64,000 nt of DNA, taken from Oscillospiraceae bacterium (GTDB taxonomy: Bacteria; Bacillota; Clostridia; Oscillospirales; UBA929). This document shows positions 45,315-54,504 of the stretch, one piece after another. The stretch covers positions 1 to 64,000 of the forward strand of contig WRKO01000007.1 of the NCBI GenBank assembly GCA_009782215.1, written 5' to 3'. Below the pieces are notes generated by a model. The model did not search any database. It saw nothing but the letters and a program-made list of their open reading frames with translations, and had not been told where the DNA came from. Made by a program: the position numbers and the translations under genes. Each line of letters starts with the position of its first letter. Positions within the stretch are counted from its first letter, which is position 1.

Positions 45315-48300
45315 ATGTTGAAACGATTGACCGCTTTGGTCTTAACCTTCGTACTTATCGCCCCGACGGGCTTCATCGGGGGCGCGAGCGCGCTTACAAC
45401 CCCCAACTATATCCCGGAGACAGTCCAGTTTATTCAGCAGGGGAACGTGCCGGTGTCTGTGGCTGCGGCGAAGGAGCCGTCACAGGGAACATTAGAAGCG
45501 TTTTTGCAGTTCAACGGGGTTATGCAGACAAGCGACAAAGACGATGCGTGGGCGCACGCCGCTTACGCCGCGATGAATGTCGCCGGCAATACGGAGCTGA
45601 ATTATCAGTTCAACGATATTCCAACCGCATCTGTCGGCAACCGGGGTGTGCTGACGGCGTTTTTAATGCGCAGCTTTTCGCTGCGCGGCAATGACCCCGT
45701 CATGAATCCGGTTAAGGGCATTGCGTACATCCCCGATATGCCGTCGAACGCCGGCCCTGAATCGGTCGCGAAGCAGGTGTATAACAGCAGAATTAAAGCA
45801 GCGGTCGAGGCAAACAGCGCGGTTGTGGCTTCCCTGTACTTTGATGAAAATCTGCTCGTGAAGATAGAGGACGTTGACGGGACATGGATATATGTATATG
45901 ATAACGATTCCCGCGTCACAGGAAGCACCATATCACGCAGGGCGGCAAACAGCTCCTCCGTGATTGTCGGATGGGACGACAACATAGAGTTTGAGTACAG
46001 ATACGAGAAGACGCCCGCATCGGGGGACAATCCCGCTGTTTATGAAGATGTAACCGTTAAAGGCGCATTCCTCGCGTACGACAGCCTTCCGGCTTCGCTT
46101 GGCGGCGCGGGCGGCGGTGCTTACTGGATTAGCTATGCGACCATCCTTTCCGGCGCGTATTATGTTGAAGGTTTTTATGACCACAAAGCCACTTTCAATC
46201 TCAACAACCAGCTTGAGGATGACAAAGGTGTCGCGATAAAGAAAAATCCCTTTGCCGTTACCTACGAATACGACGCGGCCGGCTTGAATAATGTGCGGAC
46301 TATCAGCGGCGACACCGTTTTCTACGCCAATGTGTTCACCGTAAAGGACGGCGCCGCCGCCATCCATGCCGTCTCCGTCTTCCTCACCGGCGAGGGTAAC
46401 GGCTATAGGATTTGGTTTATTGACGACTATAAAGAAACCAAGGATTTGAATGTGCTGGATTCGGCCAACACCAAGAAAGCGCTGGTCACTTCCGCCCCGG
46501 TCGGTTACAAAGCTCTACCGGGATACTACACGATTCCGGTAATCGACCCGGCAACCAATGAAGCCCCCATCGCCAGCGAAAAGCAGTTCGCCATTGTCGT
46601 GGAGGCGACCGGGACGGGTGTGAACGGCCCGGTGCTGCAAAACGCTGCCGGAGCCAGCCGCGGGCAGAGCTTCACCTCCTCCAACGCCACTACGTGGAAC
46701 GATGCGTTCCTGACAAACCAATCCGCCGTGTGCATTAAAGCCCACGCGGAGAAAGACGTCTACATCCCGCTGACCGGCGTTGAGGTGCGGGACTCGGACG
46801 GCGACCCGCTGACCGTCCTTGAGGTCGTCCCCAACACCAGACATACCATTACCCCCACGCTGATACCCACCAACGCCACAAACGTCAGGCACGAAGAAAC
46901 AGTATGGGAAGCGCAGATGCCGTATTACCTCCGCGACGATGAGGGGTATTTGATATTGGACAATGACGAAAAGCCCACGCTGGCGGACGCTCCTACCGGC
47001 GCTGACTGGCTGGTTTGGATGAATGGCTGGGGGTTTGTGCCAAAGGCATTCTCGGAGCTTACGACTCTTCCGACAGGGACGACTGCAACCACTCGGCAAC
47101 GGCAGGGAAAAAAGGAAGATAGCCCTGATGTTATCAACAATATTGTCATTCAAGACCAGCCCTTTACCCTCAGTATCTCAAATAACGGGACGACTGCGCT
47201 GCAGGCACCCAGAAGCGCGATTGAATATGACGGGAAAGATTTCCCGGTGCAAGTGACTGTAAACGAAGTCCCAAGAGACGCTACGGGCACATGGGATGAA
47301 GACAAAGGCAATTTTAAGCCTCAAAGGGCCGATTTCACCGTTAAGATTAAAGCGACTGCGGTGGAAAAGGTCACGCTCAGCAGAACCGCAGCGCAAACCA
47401 TGAAGGTGGGGGCAACCCTCTCCTTCACAGCGACGCAGCTTGACGCAGACGATAAGCAGCTCAGCGCGCCGCATCCCGTGACATGGCATATCGTGATGCC
47501 GCTCTCTGGGGGTTCCACCGATGACTACCATGACGGCTATGAAAAAAGCCCCGCGTTTGAACCGCTCGACCCCTTTGGCGGTCCTGTCGCCACTGTTGAC
47601 AAAAACGGCAGGGTGACGGCGCTGCGCAGCGGGGTATGCTTTGTCTACGCCGAGGCGGGCGGCAAGGCGTCAGACTTGACCCAAATCACCGCCACCGGGA
47701 AAACGGTCACCGGCGTCGCTATCGGCAGAAAAAAACTCATTATGGCAGCCGATACGACCTTTACCATGACGGGCGCTGTCAAGCCTAATGACGCGAATGA
47801 CAGGAGCATCACTTGGTCGTCAAGCAACGACGCCATTGCAACGGTCGAACCGGCGACGGGCATTATCAGGGCTATAAGCCCCGGAACGGTCACCATATCC
47901 GTCTCCAGCAAGACCAGCCCCAACTTCAAGGCCGACTGCGCCGTCACCGTCATCGCCGGGCCTTCCGCCACAATCCGCGTCAACAGAGCCGCCACATACT
48001 CCGTTTTCGGCGCGAAAGCCGGGGAGACGATTGAATGGACTTTTGAGGACAGAGACGGAAACGACAGCGACAATCTTCGCGGCGAGAAAATCAATAATGG
48101 CAATAAATTCAGAGTTATCGCCGATGATGAAGGCGGGGCCGTCCTGAGAGCCGAAGTGTATGTTGACCCGCCTGAAGGTGATAGGGTTCTCGTCCGTGAG
48201 CAGAAGTGGCATCTGGAAGGCGTCGTGCCTATCGGCAGGATGGCTTTCCAGAACAGCGCCGGAGAGGATCTCAAGCGAGTCAATCTCGGCATTAAGCTCG

Positions 48301-48869
48301 ACGGGACGAGTCCCAAATCGCAGACGCTGACGGCAGCGGTCATAAAACCTGTTGACGGAACCTCCACCCTCCTTGGCTTTGAGTGGTCTGCCAAACAAAC
48401 CAAGCAGAAACAGGACATTATCACTTTAGACCCGGGAACGGGAGACGCAAACAACACCGTGACCATTACCGCAGCGAGGCCCGGCTCTACAAGGCTCACC
48501 GGCTTGAACTACAACGGCAACAAACGCGTCAATCTTTCCGTCCGCGTATTCTTCTACCCGGAGACGGCTAACATCACACCCAAAGCGGGCAGCTTGACGA
48601 TGAATGTAGGCAAAACCGGAAGTGCGACAGCCAAGGTTACCGCACCGAACGCCAAAGACTTTTTCAAGACGCTGACCTATACGCTGAAAGGCGCCGACGG
48701 TGAGCCGATGACGACCGAAGGACGCGAGTTTGTGGAAAACAGTTTCGTCCGGGTTGACGTCAAGCGCGGGCGGGTGACCGCCTTGGGCCCGGGCGAAGCA
48801 ACGGTAGTCATCGTAGCGCAAGGCGGTGCGACCAAGGAAGTGCCGGTCACAGTGAAGACAAAAGATTAG
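45315..48869 (+). CDS. Secreted Ig-domain protein with catalytically dead papain-like (C1) domain
   Basis: A 1184-residue exported protein with a signal peptide (LTALVLTFVLIAPTGFIGGASA). Residues about 55-290 follow the Firmicutes C1-peptidase/lectin-like layout: AWAHAAYAAMN where active enzymes have CWAFA, then NRGVLTAFLMRSFSLRGNDPVM, VASLYFDENL, SSSVIVGWDDN and AYWISYATIL. The triad is lost: Cys to Ala78, His to Ser213, Asn to Asp256. A lectin-like region follows (about 290-480), then several Big_2 Ig-like domains (SITWSSSNDAIATVEPATG is the clearest). No SLH or LPXTG anchor is visible. It probably binds peptides or glycans instead of cutting them. Own promoter and strong terminator. Confidence 0.85.
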   Translation: MLKRLTALVLTFVLIAPTGFIGGASALTTPNYIPETVQFIQQGNVPVSVAAAKEPSQGTLEAFLQFNGVMQTSDKDDAWAHAAYAAMNVAGNTELNYQFNDIPTASVGNRGVLTAFLMRSFSLRGNDPVMNPVKGIAYIPDMPSNAGPESVAKQVYNSRIKAAVEANSAVVASLYFDENLLVKIEDVDGTWIYVYDNDSRVTGSTISRRAANSSSVIVGWDDNIEFEYRYEKTPASGDNPAVYEDVTVKGAFLAYDSLPASLGGAGGGAYWISYATILSGAYYVEGFYDHKATFNLNNQLEDDKGVAIKKNPFAVTYEYDAAGLNNVRTISGDTVFYANVFTVKDGAAAIHAVSVFLTGEGNGYRIWFIDDYKETKDLNVLDSANTKKALVTSAPVGYKALPGYYTIPVIDPATNEAPIASEKQFAIVVEATGTGVNGPVLQNAAGASRGQSFTSSNATTWNDAFLTNQSAVCIKAHAEKDVYIPLTGVEVRDSDGDPLTVLEVVPNTRHTITPTLIPTNATNVRHEETVWEAQMPYYLRDDEGYLILDNDEKPTLADAPTGADWLVWMNGWGFVPKAFSELTTLPTGTTATTRQRQGKKEDSPDVINNIVIQDQPFTLSISNNGTTALQAPRSAIEYDGKDFPVQVTVNEVPRDATGTWDEDKGNFKPQRADFTVKIKATAVEKVTLSRTAAQTMKVGATLSFTATQLDADDKQLSAPHPVTWHIVMPLSGGSTDDYHDGYEKSPAFEPLDPFGGPVATVDKNGRVTALRSGVCFVYAEAGGKASDLTQITATGKTVTGVAIGRKKLIMAADTTFTMTGAVKPNDANDRSITWSSSNDAIATVEPATGIIRAISPGTVTISVSSKTSPNFKADCAVTVIAGPSATIRVNRAATYSVFGAKAGETIEWTFEDRDGNDSDNLRGEKINNGNKFRVIADDEGGAVLRAEVYVDPPEGDRVLVREQKWHLEGVVPIGRMAFQNSAGEDLKRVNLGIKLDGTSPKSQTLTAAVIKPVDGTSTLLGFEWSAKQTKQKQDIITLDPGTGDANNTVTITAARPGSTRLTGLNYNGNKRVNLSVRVFFYPETANITPKAGSLTMNVGKTGSATAKVTAPNAKDFFKTLTYTLKGADGEPMTTEGREFVENSFVRVDVKRGRVTALGPGEATVVIVAQGGATKEVPVTVKTKD

Positions 48870-48877
48870 ACCTAAGC

Positions 48878-48912
48878 AAACCGCCCGGCCAAGGGTCGGG
48901 CGGTTTGTTACG
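48878..48912 (+). terminator. Rho-independent terminator after the pseudo-papain gene
   Basis: Perfect 10-bp stem AAACCGCCCG/CGGGCGGTTT with a 9-nt loop, followed by GTTACGTTTT. Confidence 0.8.
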
Positions 48913-48927
48913 TTTTCGGCAAATTAT

Positions 48928-49004
48928 CCGGGCATGGCGCAGCTTGGCAGCGCGCGTGGTTTGGGACCACGAGGCCGCAGGTTCAAATCCTGTTGCCCGG
49001 ACCA
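48928..49004 (+). tRNA. tRNA-Pro (TGG)
   Basis: A 77-nt cloverleaf with encoded CCA. Acceptor CCGGGCA/TGCCCGG, D stem GCGC/GCGC, anticodon stem CGTGG/CCACG with loop TTTGGGA (anticodon TGG), T arm GCAGG-TTCAAAT-CCTGT. Only about 15 nt separate it from the preceding terminator and no promoter is evident there. Confidence 0.96.
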
Positions 49005-49006
49005 GT

Positions 49007-49060
49007 CGGAGTGTTCTTACAGCATTTGAAGTGTTGTAGGAACACTCCGTTTCATATTTT
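49007..49060 (+). terminator. Terminator of tRNA-Pro
   Basis: 10-bp stem CGGAGTGTTC/GAACACTCCG, then TTTCATATTTT. The 5' arm and loop (GGAGTGTTCTTACAGCATTTG) closely resemble the start of the tRNA-Arg terminator at 57090-57149. Confidence 0.85.
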
Positions 49061-49065
49061 ACATT

Positions 49066-51717
49066 TTATTTTACTGTTTTCAATTTATCTAACATAAGCG
49101 TTGCTTGTTCTGCCGCTTCTTCAAAGTTGCTGTGCAGGTACAACAAATTCTTCATATCTTCAAGCGCGGCTGAGGTTTCTTTTTTATACGTTTTCAACTG
49201 CAATCGGGCAAGGGCTTTGTAGGCTGCCATATCATCATAATCTTCGCAGGCAGTCTTAATGATAAGCAGTTGCTCATGTAAATAGGTTAAATCCTCTTGT
49301 ATGTCTCCATCCTCATTTTGGTCAGGCTCAGCGGTAACAAGATTCTCAATTAACGCTTCAAGCCCTTTAATTAAATTTTCTGTGTTAGACCGGATAAAAT
49401 CATTGTCGCCGCGTTGAGCCGCTTCTTCGAGGGCAAACGCCTTTGCGGACAATGCTTCTTCCCCAATATTCGCCAGCGCGGATTTCATGGCGTGGGCAGT
49501 CGTGGTAAACATTTTTATATCGCCGCTGCTTAATGTTTCCCGCAATGCAACGACCGCTTTTTGCGCGTCTCTCTTAAAGATTTGAGCCAGCTTGGGGTTT
49601 ATATTAGACAGAGGCTTTTTTTCGTCAGTTGATACTTTCTTGTATTTCTTGGCTTCCTCGGGGTATTTGTCATGAATAAAACGCGTTAGCACAGCGTTTA
49701 ACTGCCATATATCTATGGGCTTTGAGATAAAGCCATCAAAGCCGTGTTCGCTGAACATTTTGTCGTTGCCGGCCAAAGCGTTTGCCGTCAAGGCGACAAT
49801 TATGCCTTTGTAGCCCAGCTCGCGCAGTTTGTGTGTGGTTTCTATCCCATCCATCAGGGGCATCATATGATCCATAAAAACGATGTCATATATATTGCCG
49901 CCGTTTATTAAGTCAAGCGCCTCAAAGCCGCTTACAGCCGTTTCTATCTTTAATTGATACGGCGAAAGCAGCCCTTCGGCTACATAAAGGTTGGTTTCCA
50001 CATCATCTACTAACAAAACCTTCCCGTAAGGCATAATCTCACGCAGGGTATGCAGCTCGCTGTGCTGACTTTGCTCTTTGAACGTAAAATTGCTTAACTG
50101 CGCCGCAAGCTCCGCGCCTATAGGGGCGCACTCAACAGCCTTTTGCCGGACGGTGACCTTAAATGTACTGCCTTTTCCGTACTCACTTTCAACTTCAACA
50201 TTACCGCCCATCATTTCAGCAAGGTTTTTTGTTATCCTAAGCCCGATGCCGGTTCCCTCTGTCGCTCGGTTCGCTTCGATGTTAAACCGCTGGTACTCTG
50301 AAAACAACTGTGCCAAATCTTCGGGTTTGAGACCCTGCCCTGTATCCTTCACGGCAAAACGCAGCGTTATGTCCCCATCCTCAGCCGTATGGCTGACCGA
50401 AAGCTCAACATGCCCTTCCTTTGTATATTTAATCGAATTTGACAGCAGATTGTTCAAAATTTGCTTTAAGCGTATCTCATCGCCGATAAGCCTTGAAGGC
50501 AGATTTTCGTCAATCGTTAGGATGAATTTGATTGGCTTATTCTCAATTCTTATAATATTAAGCTGTACTGTATCGTGAATAAAGCTGGGAACATCGTATT
50601 CAACGGGGCTGATTTCCATTTTGCCTGTTTCAATTTTAGACATATCTAAAATGTCGTTAATAATTCGCAGAAGGTTGTTGCCGGAATTGTATATTTTGCC
50701 CAAGGCAATTTCAGAGTCATGCGGCAGATTTCCCTTTTGAATCTGTATTTGTGATATGCCGATAATCGCGTTCATGGGCGTGCGGATTTCGTGTGACATG
50801 GTGGCTAAGAACTGGGTTTTTGCTTTGTTTGCGTGTTCCGCCGCCTTTTGCGCCTCGATAATGGGAGTGATTTCCGCAAACTCAAAAAAGCGCGTCCCCT
50901 TTTTTTTACCCATTAGAGCGGTGTGAAGGGCAAACCAGCGCTGCTCCCCGTCTTTATCAAATGAAACGGTCTTTTCCGTCAGATAATCCTGCGTCATGGC
51001 GTCATTGAAGACTGCCGTCAGGTCATCGGAGTGAAAGATATCTTCAACCTGAATTTTATTTTTTTCTTTACCCATAAACTTGACGAACGACTCGCTGATA
51101 TATTCAATCTTCTTATTGCCGTTTACAATGCACATTAGGTTTGGCGTGGTTTCCAGCACCGCGTTGAAGGCCTGCCCCAAAGTCTGCAATTTAATTAAGA
51201 ATGACAGAATATATTTACTGAAAAAATAACCAAATAAATACAGCATCAATATCCCGAAAAAGTTGAATATCTCATCCGTCAGGGTAGCTTGCTCCCCAAG
51301 CAGCCGCGCGTCAAAGACAAATATGCAAAGACATATTGTAAGCGTTGTTAATATGCACATAATCAATAGCCCAACCTGGTCTATATACATAATACTGACA
51401 ATCATAATGCCCATCAGGAACACATAAATGACCCTGTCCCCGCCGAAAAACACGGCGTTGATGATTTCGAGCAGCACCATTGAATACGGAACCAGCACCG
51501 CCAACTGTCTTTTTGTCAGCCTTTTAATGGAGGTAATGACAAAAAACACGGTTATCATCGACAGGCTGATGGCAATCCGTGACAGCCACCATTCGGCGTC
51601 TACAAATAAAATAAAAAAGAGTATCTTTGTCAGCGCGTATACAATAATCGTTGTCCTGACAGTCTTATTGGCTATTCCGATATCGAAGGAATACTCACTA
51701 TTTATATCCCGAGACAT
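49066..51717 (-). CDS. Membrane hybrid sensor histidine kinase with receiver and Hpt domains
   Basis: An 883-residue sensor. Six N-terminal membrane segments (about 20-180), a PAS domain (about 185-290; FNAVLETTPNLMCIVNGNKKIEYIS), HisKA with His309 (MSHEIRTPMN), HATPase_c (NNLLSNSIKYTKEG, DTGQGL, GTGIGL), a receiver with phospho-Asp616 (VFMDHMMPLMDG; SKPID), and a C-terminal Hpt domain with His742 (TAHAMKSAL). The full His-Asp-His chain suggests a phosphorelay to an unlinked regulator. Its kinase and receiver parts resemble those of the 12994-17799 protein. Own promoter at 51775. The signal is unknown; the membrane part lacks a recognisable ligand domain. Confidence 0.92.
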   Translation of the reverse strand: MSRDINSEYSFDIGIANKTVRTTIIVYALTKILFFILFVDAEWWLSRIAISLSMITVFFVITSIKRLTKRQLAVLVPYSMVLLEIINAVFFGGDRVIYVFLMGIMIVSIMYIDQVGLLIMCILTTLTICLCIFVFDARLLGEQATLTDEIFNFFGILMLYLFGYFFSKYILSFLIKLQTLGQAFNAVLETTPNLMCIVNGNKKIEYISESFVKFMGKEKNKIQVEDIFHSDDLTAVFNDAMTQDYLTEKTVSFDKDGEQRWFALHTALMGKKKGTRFFEFAEITPIIEAQKAAEHANKAKTQFLATMSHEIRTPMNAIIGISQIQIQKGNLPHDSEIALGKIYNSGNNLLRIINDILDMSKIETGKMEISPVEYDVPSFIHDTVQLNIIRIENKPIKFILTIDENLPSRLIGDEIRLKQILNNLLSNSIKYTKEGHVELSVSHTAEDGDITLRFAVKDTGQGLKPEDLAQLFSEYQRFNIEANRATEGTGIGLRITKNLAEMMGGNVEVESEYGKGSTFKVTVRQKAVECAPIGAELAAQLSNFTFKEQSQHSELHTLREIMPYGKVLLVDDVETNLYVAEGLLSPYQLKIETAVSGFEALDLINGGNIYDIVFMDHMMPLMDGIETTHKLRELGYKGIIVALTANALAGNDKMFSEHGFDGFISKPIDIWQLNAVLTRFIHDKYPEEAKKYKKVSTDEKKPLSNINPKLAQIFKRDAQKAVVALRETLSSGDIKMFTTTAHAMKSALANIGEEALSAKAFALEEAAQRGDNDFIRSNTENLIKGLEALIENLVTAEPDQNEDGDIQEDLTYLHEQLLIIKTACEDYDDMAAYKALARLQLKTYKKETSAALEDMKNLLYLHSNFEEAAEQATLMLDKLKTVK

Positions 51718-51774
51718 AACTATCCCCTTTCCATCTTCATCTTTGCGGTATGCGATAATGCTTATTTCAGATAG

Positions 51775-51803
51775 AGTATATAACAGGGTTTTCTAAAAGT
51801 CAA
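51775..51803 (-). promoter_or_regulatory. Promoter of the membrane hybrid kinase
   Basis: Minus-strand -35 TTGACT (51798-51803), 17-nt spacer, -10 TATACT (51775-51780). Confidence 0.7.
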
Positions 51804-51826
51804 TACATAGTTTGGACACGCCGTAG

Positions 51827-51860
51827 CCCCCTGCAACTCACACAGGGGGTTTGGGTTTTT
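51827..51860 (+). terminator. Plus-strand terminator-like hairpin
   Basis: Stem CCCCCTG/CAGGGGG with a 9-nt loop, followed on the plus strand by TTTGGGTTTTT. The T-run is on the strand opposite to both flanking genes, so either it acts as a hairpin at the end of the LuxR-type gene or it ends an unseen plus-strand transcript. Confidence 0.4.
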
Positions 51861-51866
51861 ACAGGG

Positions 51867-54377
51867 TCAAAGGATTCCAAACATTTTTGCTTTTACGACG
51901 GCTTCCTCCGCGTCGTGAACCTCCAGCCGTTTGTAGACGAGCAGCACGTGGGCTTTAACCGTGCCGCGCGCCAGCCCGGTTGCGGCGGCAATCTCGCTGT
52001 ATGTCATGCCTTTGCTTAAATACGTCAGCATGTCGCGCTGCCGCCCGGACAGATTCGGCGCGGCGTTTTCAGACGGGCTGAACCCGTGCTTCTCGCCGAT
52101 TTTTTCTTTTAGCTTCTCTGCAAAGCTTGCAACCCCGGCAGACGCGTCCTCGCGTTTGCCCATCTCCAGCAGGATTGGCAATAGTTCTTTCCCCTCGTTC
52201 ATAAATAACTGCGTAAAACCACAGGGCATAGCGGTGTTCATGGCTTGCGCCAACTGTTCGGCCGCTTTGCCCTTCTGGTTGTCATGCCATAACGCTATGG
52301 CCAGCAGCAGCCTTGTTTCGATTTGGTCCAACGGGCGGTTATATTCGGTCGCGAGCGTCAGCAGGCGCGTGCCGAACGCGATTGCCGCGGGGAAGTCCTT
52401 TAGCGCGATATGGGCGCGCAGCGTTGTGAAATGCCGGCATATTTGATAAAACGGCAATCGGGCGGAACGGCTTGCGTAAACGGTCAGCCATTCACGCGCG
52501 GCGGCCGTGTCTCCACCGCGGATAGAATACACGGTTTGCAGCGCTTTGAGGTTTGGCCGGAGGCTTTGCGCCTTGCTTTTTATGTAGTATTCGAGCTTTC
52601 CCATGATTTTGCCCGCTTCATGCGACGCGCCCATCGCGTACAGCACCGCCGACAAAATGGCGTGGGCGCAAAAAAAGACTTCCGGATGCGTATCGCCGTC
52701 ACAGACACGGGAGCCTGTTGCGGCGTAATACATGGCGTCCAGCAGCTCGCCCTGCTCATAACGCACACCGGCAATCGTCATCTGCTCCATCACGGCGTAA
52801 TCCTTGCCTATGATAACGCCGAAAGCGTCCCTGAGTATTTTTAAGTCGGATTCTTTCAATGCGTGGTAATCGTAGTAATCCCGCATTGAGCGGTGAAAAA
52901 AGGGCAAATTTTGGGTTATGCTCGCCGTCTTGGCTTCTTTAGGCGCTTCCGCGTTTCCAATTCCGCCGCGCGGCATCGACGCCATCATTTTGTACGCGCG
53001 TTCAACGCCCTGCCTGAACGGCACTCTGAAATCAATCGTGGTGACAAACAGATACGTTACGATAAGCTCGGGATACCTTGAGACAATTTCATCCTTTCTC
53101 TCGTACAGCATATCGACATATTGAAAGTACGTTTCGATGTCGCCGTCATAGTAGGCCGCGACGGCGCATTTATACACCAAGTAAGGACTCGCGGCAATGA
53201 AGTCCGGGGAGAGGCTTAAAACATACTGCTTGAAAAAATCCAGCCTGTTCAGCACGGACATGCCGCCTATTTTCTCGGTATAAAGGGTTGTCGCGTCCAT
53301 GCAGCGGTTGATTCCCTCATGGTTTCCGTTGTGGATATAATGCTTCGCGCTTGTGTAGTAATCCCCCTGTTCATAATACCATTCGGCGGCGACGTCATTT
53401 AGTCTCCATAATTCATCCTTATCCAAGAAGCTGCCCGTTTGCTCCAGCAAAAAATCGTGAAATATATCGTGGAAACGGTAGGTGTCGTCATTCTCCCGGG
53501 TTAAGAACGCGTTTTCTTTCCTTGCCAGACGTTCCAGCGTTTCCCGCCCGCCCGGCTGTCCTGTCAGACGCTCGCAGAGTTCGGGCGCGGCTTCGCCGGG
53601 GACGGACAGGCGCAGCAGCAAAAGCTTTGTTTCATGCTCCCACTGTCCCCATACCCGCGATTCAAAATACTGCGTCAATGTCCGCAGGGGTTTCCCGGCC
53701 TTCTGATTCTCCGGTTCGTCGGGGCTTGATAATATCGCCGAGAGATACATCGCCCAGCCGCCCGTTATTTTGAGCAGCCTGCCGACCCGCTCCGAGTCCA
53801 GTTCGCGGTCTCTTTCCGCGCCAAACCATTCGATTTCTTTGGACGAGAAGAGGAGGTCGTCTTTTGTAATGACCCCGAACAGCCCAGTTTCCGTAAGCCC
53901 TTGCTCCGGCTCCGACCGGCCGGCCAGCAAACAGCGGATGTAATCGGGCAGACGGCCGACTATGACCGGAATTGCGGCTAGGATTTCTTCGTTTTTGAGT
54001 ACATGCAGGTCGTCAAGCGCGAAATGGCAGCGGGGATTTCTTTTCGGAAGCGTCTCGATCATCTCCAGAAGCTTGTCGAGCGAATCTACCGCTTGATGTA
54101 GAGTTTGCTTTTCCCCGGCGGCAAGCCTTATCAAGGTTCTCGCCAGTCTGGTGTAAAAGACCCTTGGGTCGTTGTCTGTATCCTTTACGGTTATCCGCTC
54201 TGTTTTTCCCCGCGTGGAGGAAAGCCACTGCGCGGCGGCAACCGACTTGCCGTACCCGCCCGGCGCAAACAGATATATGTGCTGCTTCGCGGATATTCTC
54301 TCCATCTTTTTGAGCAGAGCCGTCCGTGGAACGGTTTCAGTCAAAACGCCCAACGACATCCCGTAGCTATAACTCAT
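51867..54377 (-). CDS. MalT-like STAND ATPase regulator with LuxR-type HTH (copy 1)
   Basis: An 836-residue regulator. The N-terminal nucleotide-binding domain carries Walker A APGGYGKS (38-45) and a Walker B-like CHFALDDLHVL; this is followed by a winged-helix region, a long TPR-like helical sensor region (about 350-750) and a C-terminal LuxR/GerE HTH (about 775-836; LSGRQRDMLTYLSKGMTYSEIAAATGLARGTVKAHVLLVYKRLEV). STAND regulators such as MalT switch on when ligand and ATP are bound. It is divergent from a second, distantly similar regulator (54505-57039); the two share a 127-bp control region with a perfect palindrome in this gene's promoter spacer. Target genes are not evident. Confidence 0.88.
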   Translation of the reverse strand: MSYSYGMSLGVLTETVPRTALLKKMERISAKQHIYLFAPGGYGKSVAAAQWLSSTRGKTERITVKDTDNDPRVFYTRLARTLIRLAAGEKQTLHQAVDSLDKLLEMIETLPKRNPRCHFALDDLHVLKNEEILAAIPVIVGRLPDYIRCLLAGRSEPEQGLTETGLFGVITKDDLLFSSKEIEWFGAERDRELDSERVGRLLKITGGWAMYLSAILSSPDEPENQKAGKPLRTLTQYFESRVWGQWEHETKLLLLRLSVPGEAAPELCERLTGQPGGRETLERLARKENAFLTRENDDTYRFHDIFHDFLLEQTGSFLDKDELWRLNDVAAEWYYEQGDYYTSAKHYIHNGNHEGINRCMDATTLYTEKIGGMSVLNRLDFFKQYVLSLSPDFIAASPYLVYKCAVAAYYDGDIETYFQYVDMLYERKDEIVSRYPELIVTYLFVTTIDFRVPFRQGVERAYKMMASMPRGGIGNAEAPKEAKTASITQNLPFFHRSMRDYYDYHALKESDLKILRDAFGVIIGKDYAVMEQMTIAGVRYEQGELLDAMYYAATGSRVCDGDTHPEVFFCAHAILSAVLYAMGASHEAGKIMGKLEYYIKSKAQSLRPNLKALQTVYSIRGGDTAAAREWLTVYASRSARLPFYQICRHFTTLRAHIALKDFPAAIAFGTRLLTLATEYNRPLDQIETRLLLAIALWHDNQKGKAAEQLAQAMNTAMPCGFTQLFMNEGKELLPILLEMGKREDASAGVASFAEKLKEKIGEKHGFSPSENAAPNLSGRQRDMLTYLSKGMTYSEIAAATGLARGTVKAHVLLVYKRLEVHDAEEAVVKAKMFGIL

Positions 54378-54395
54378 AACGCGCCCCTCTCACCC

Positions 54396-54459
54396 TATAA
54401 CGGCATTAAACTATACCGGGTATAGTTTGTCAAGCGTTGAACGGGAATTTTATAACGGC
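54396..54459. repeat. TATAACGGC direct repeats flanking the operator
   Basis: TATAACGGC occurs at 54396-54404 and 54451-54459, one copy overlapping the leader of the minus gene, the other inside the spacer of the plus promoter. They may be half-sites for one of the two LuxR-type regulators. Confidence 0.45.
54405..54433 (-). promoter_or_regulatory. Promoter of MalT-like copy 1 with palindromic operator in its spacer
   Basis: Minus-strand -35 TTGACA (54428-54433), 17-nt spacer, -10 TTTAAT (54405-54410). The spacer is almost wholly a perfect palindrome at 54408-54428: arms AAACTATACC and GGTATAGTTT around a single G. A regulator bound here would block polymerase directly. Confidence 0.75.
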
Positions 54460-54465
54460 TATAAT
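54437..54465 (+). promoter_or_regulatory. Promoter of MalT-like copy 2
   Basis: -35 TTGAAC (54437-54442), 17-nt spacer, -10 TATAAT (54460-54465). Its -35 starts 4 nt from the -35 of the opposite promoter, so the two promoters are back to back. Confidence 0.7.
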
Positions 54466-54504
54466 TAAGACAACACGATAATGGTGGGAGGTATATACAG
54501 GCGG

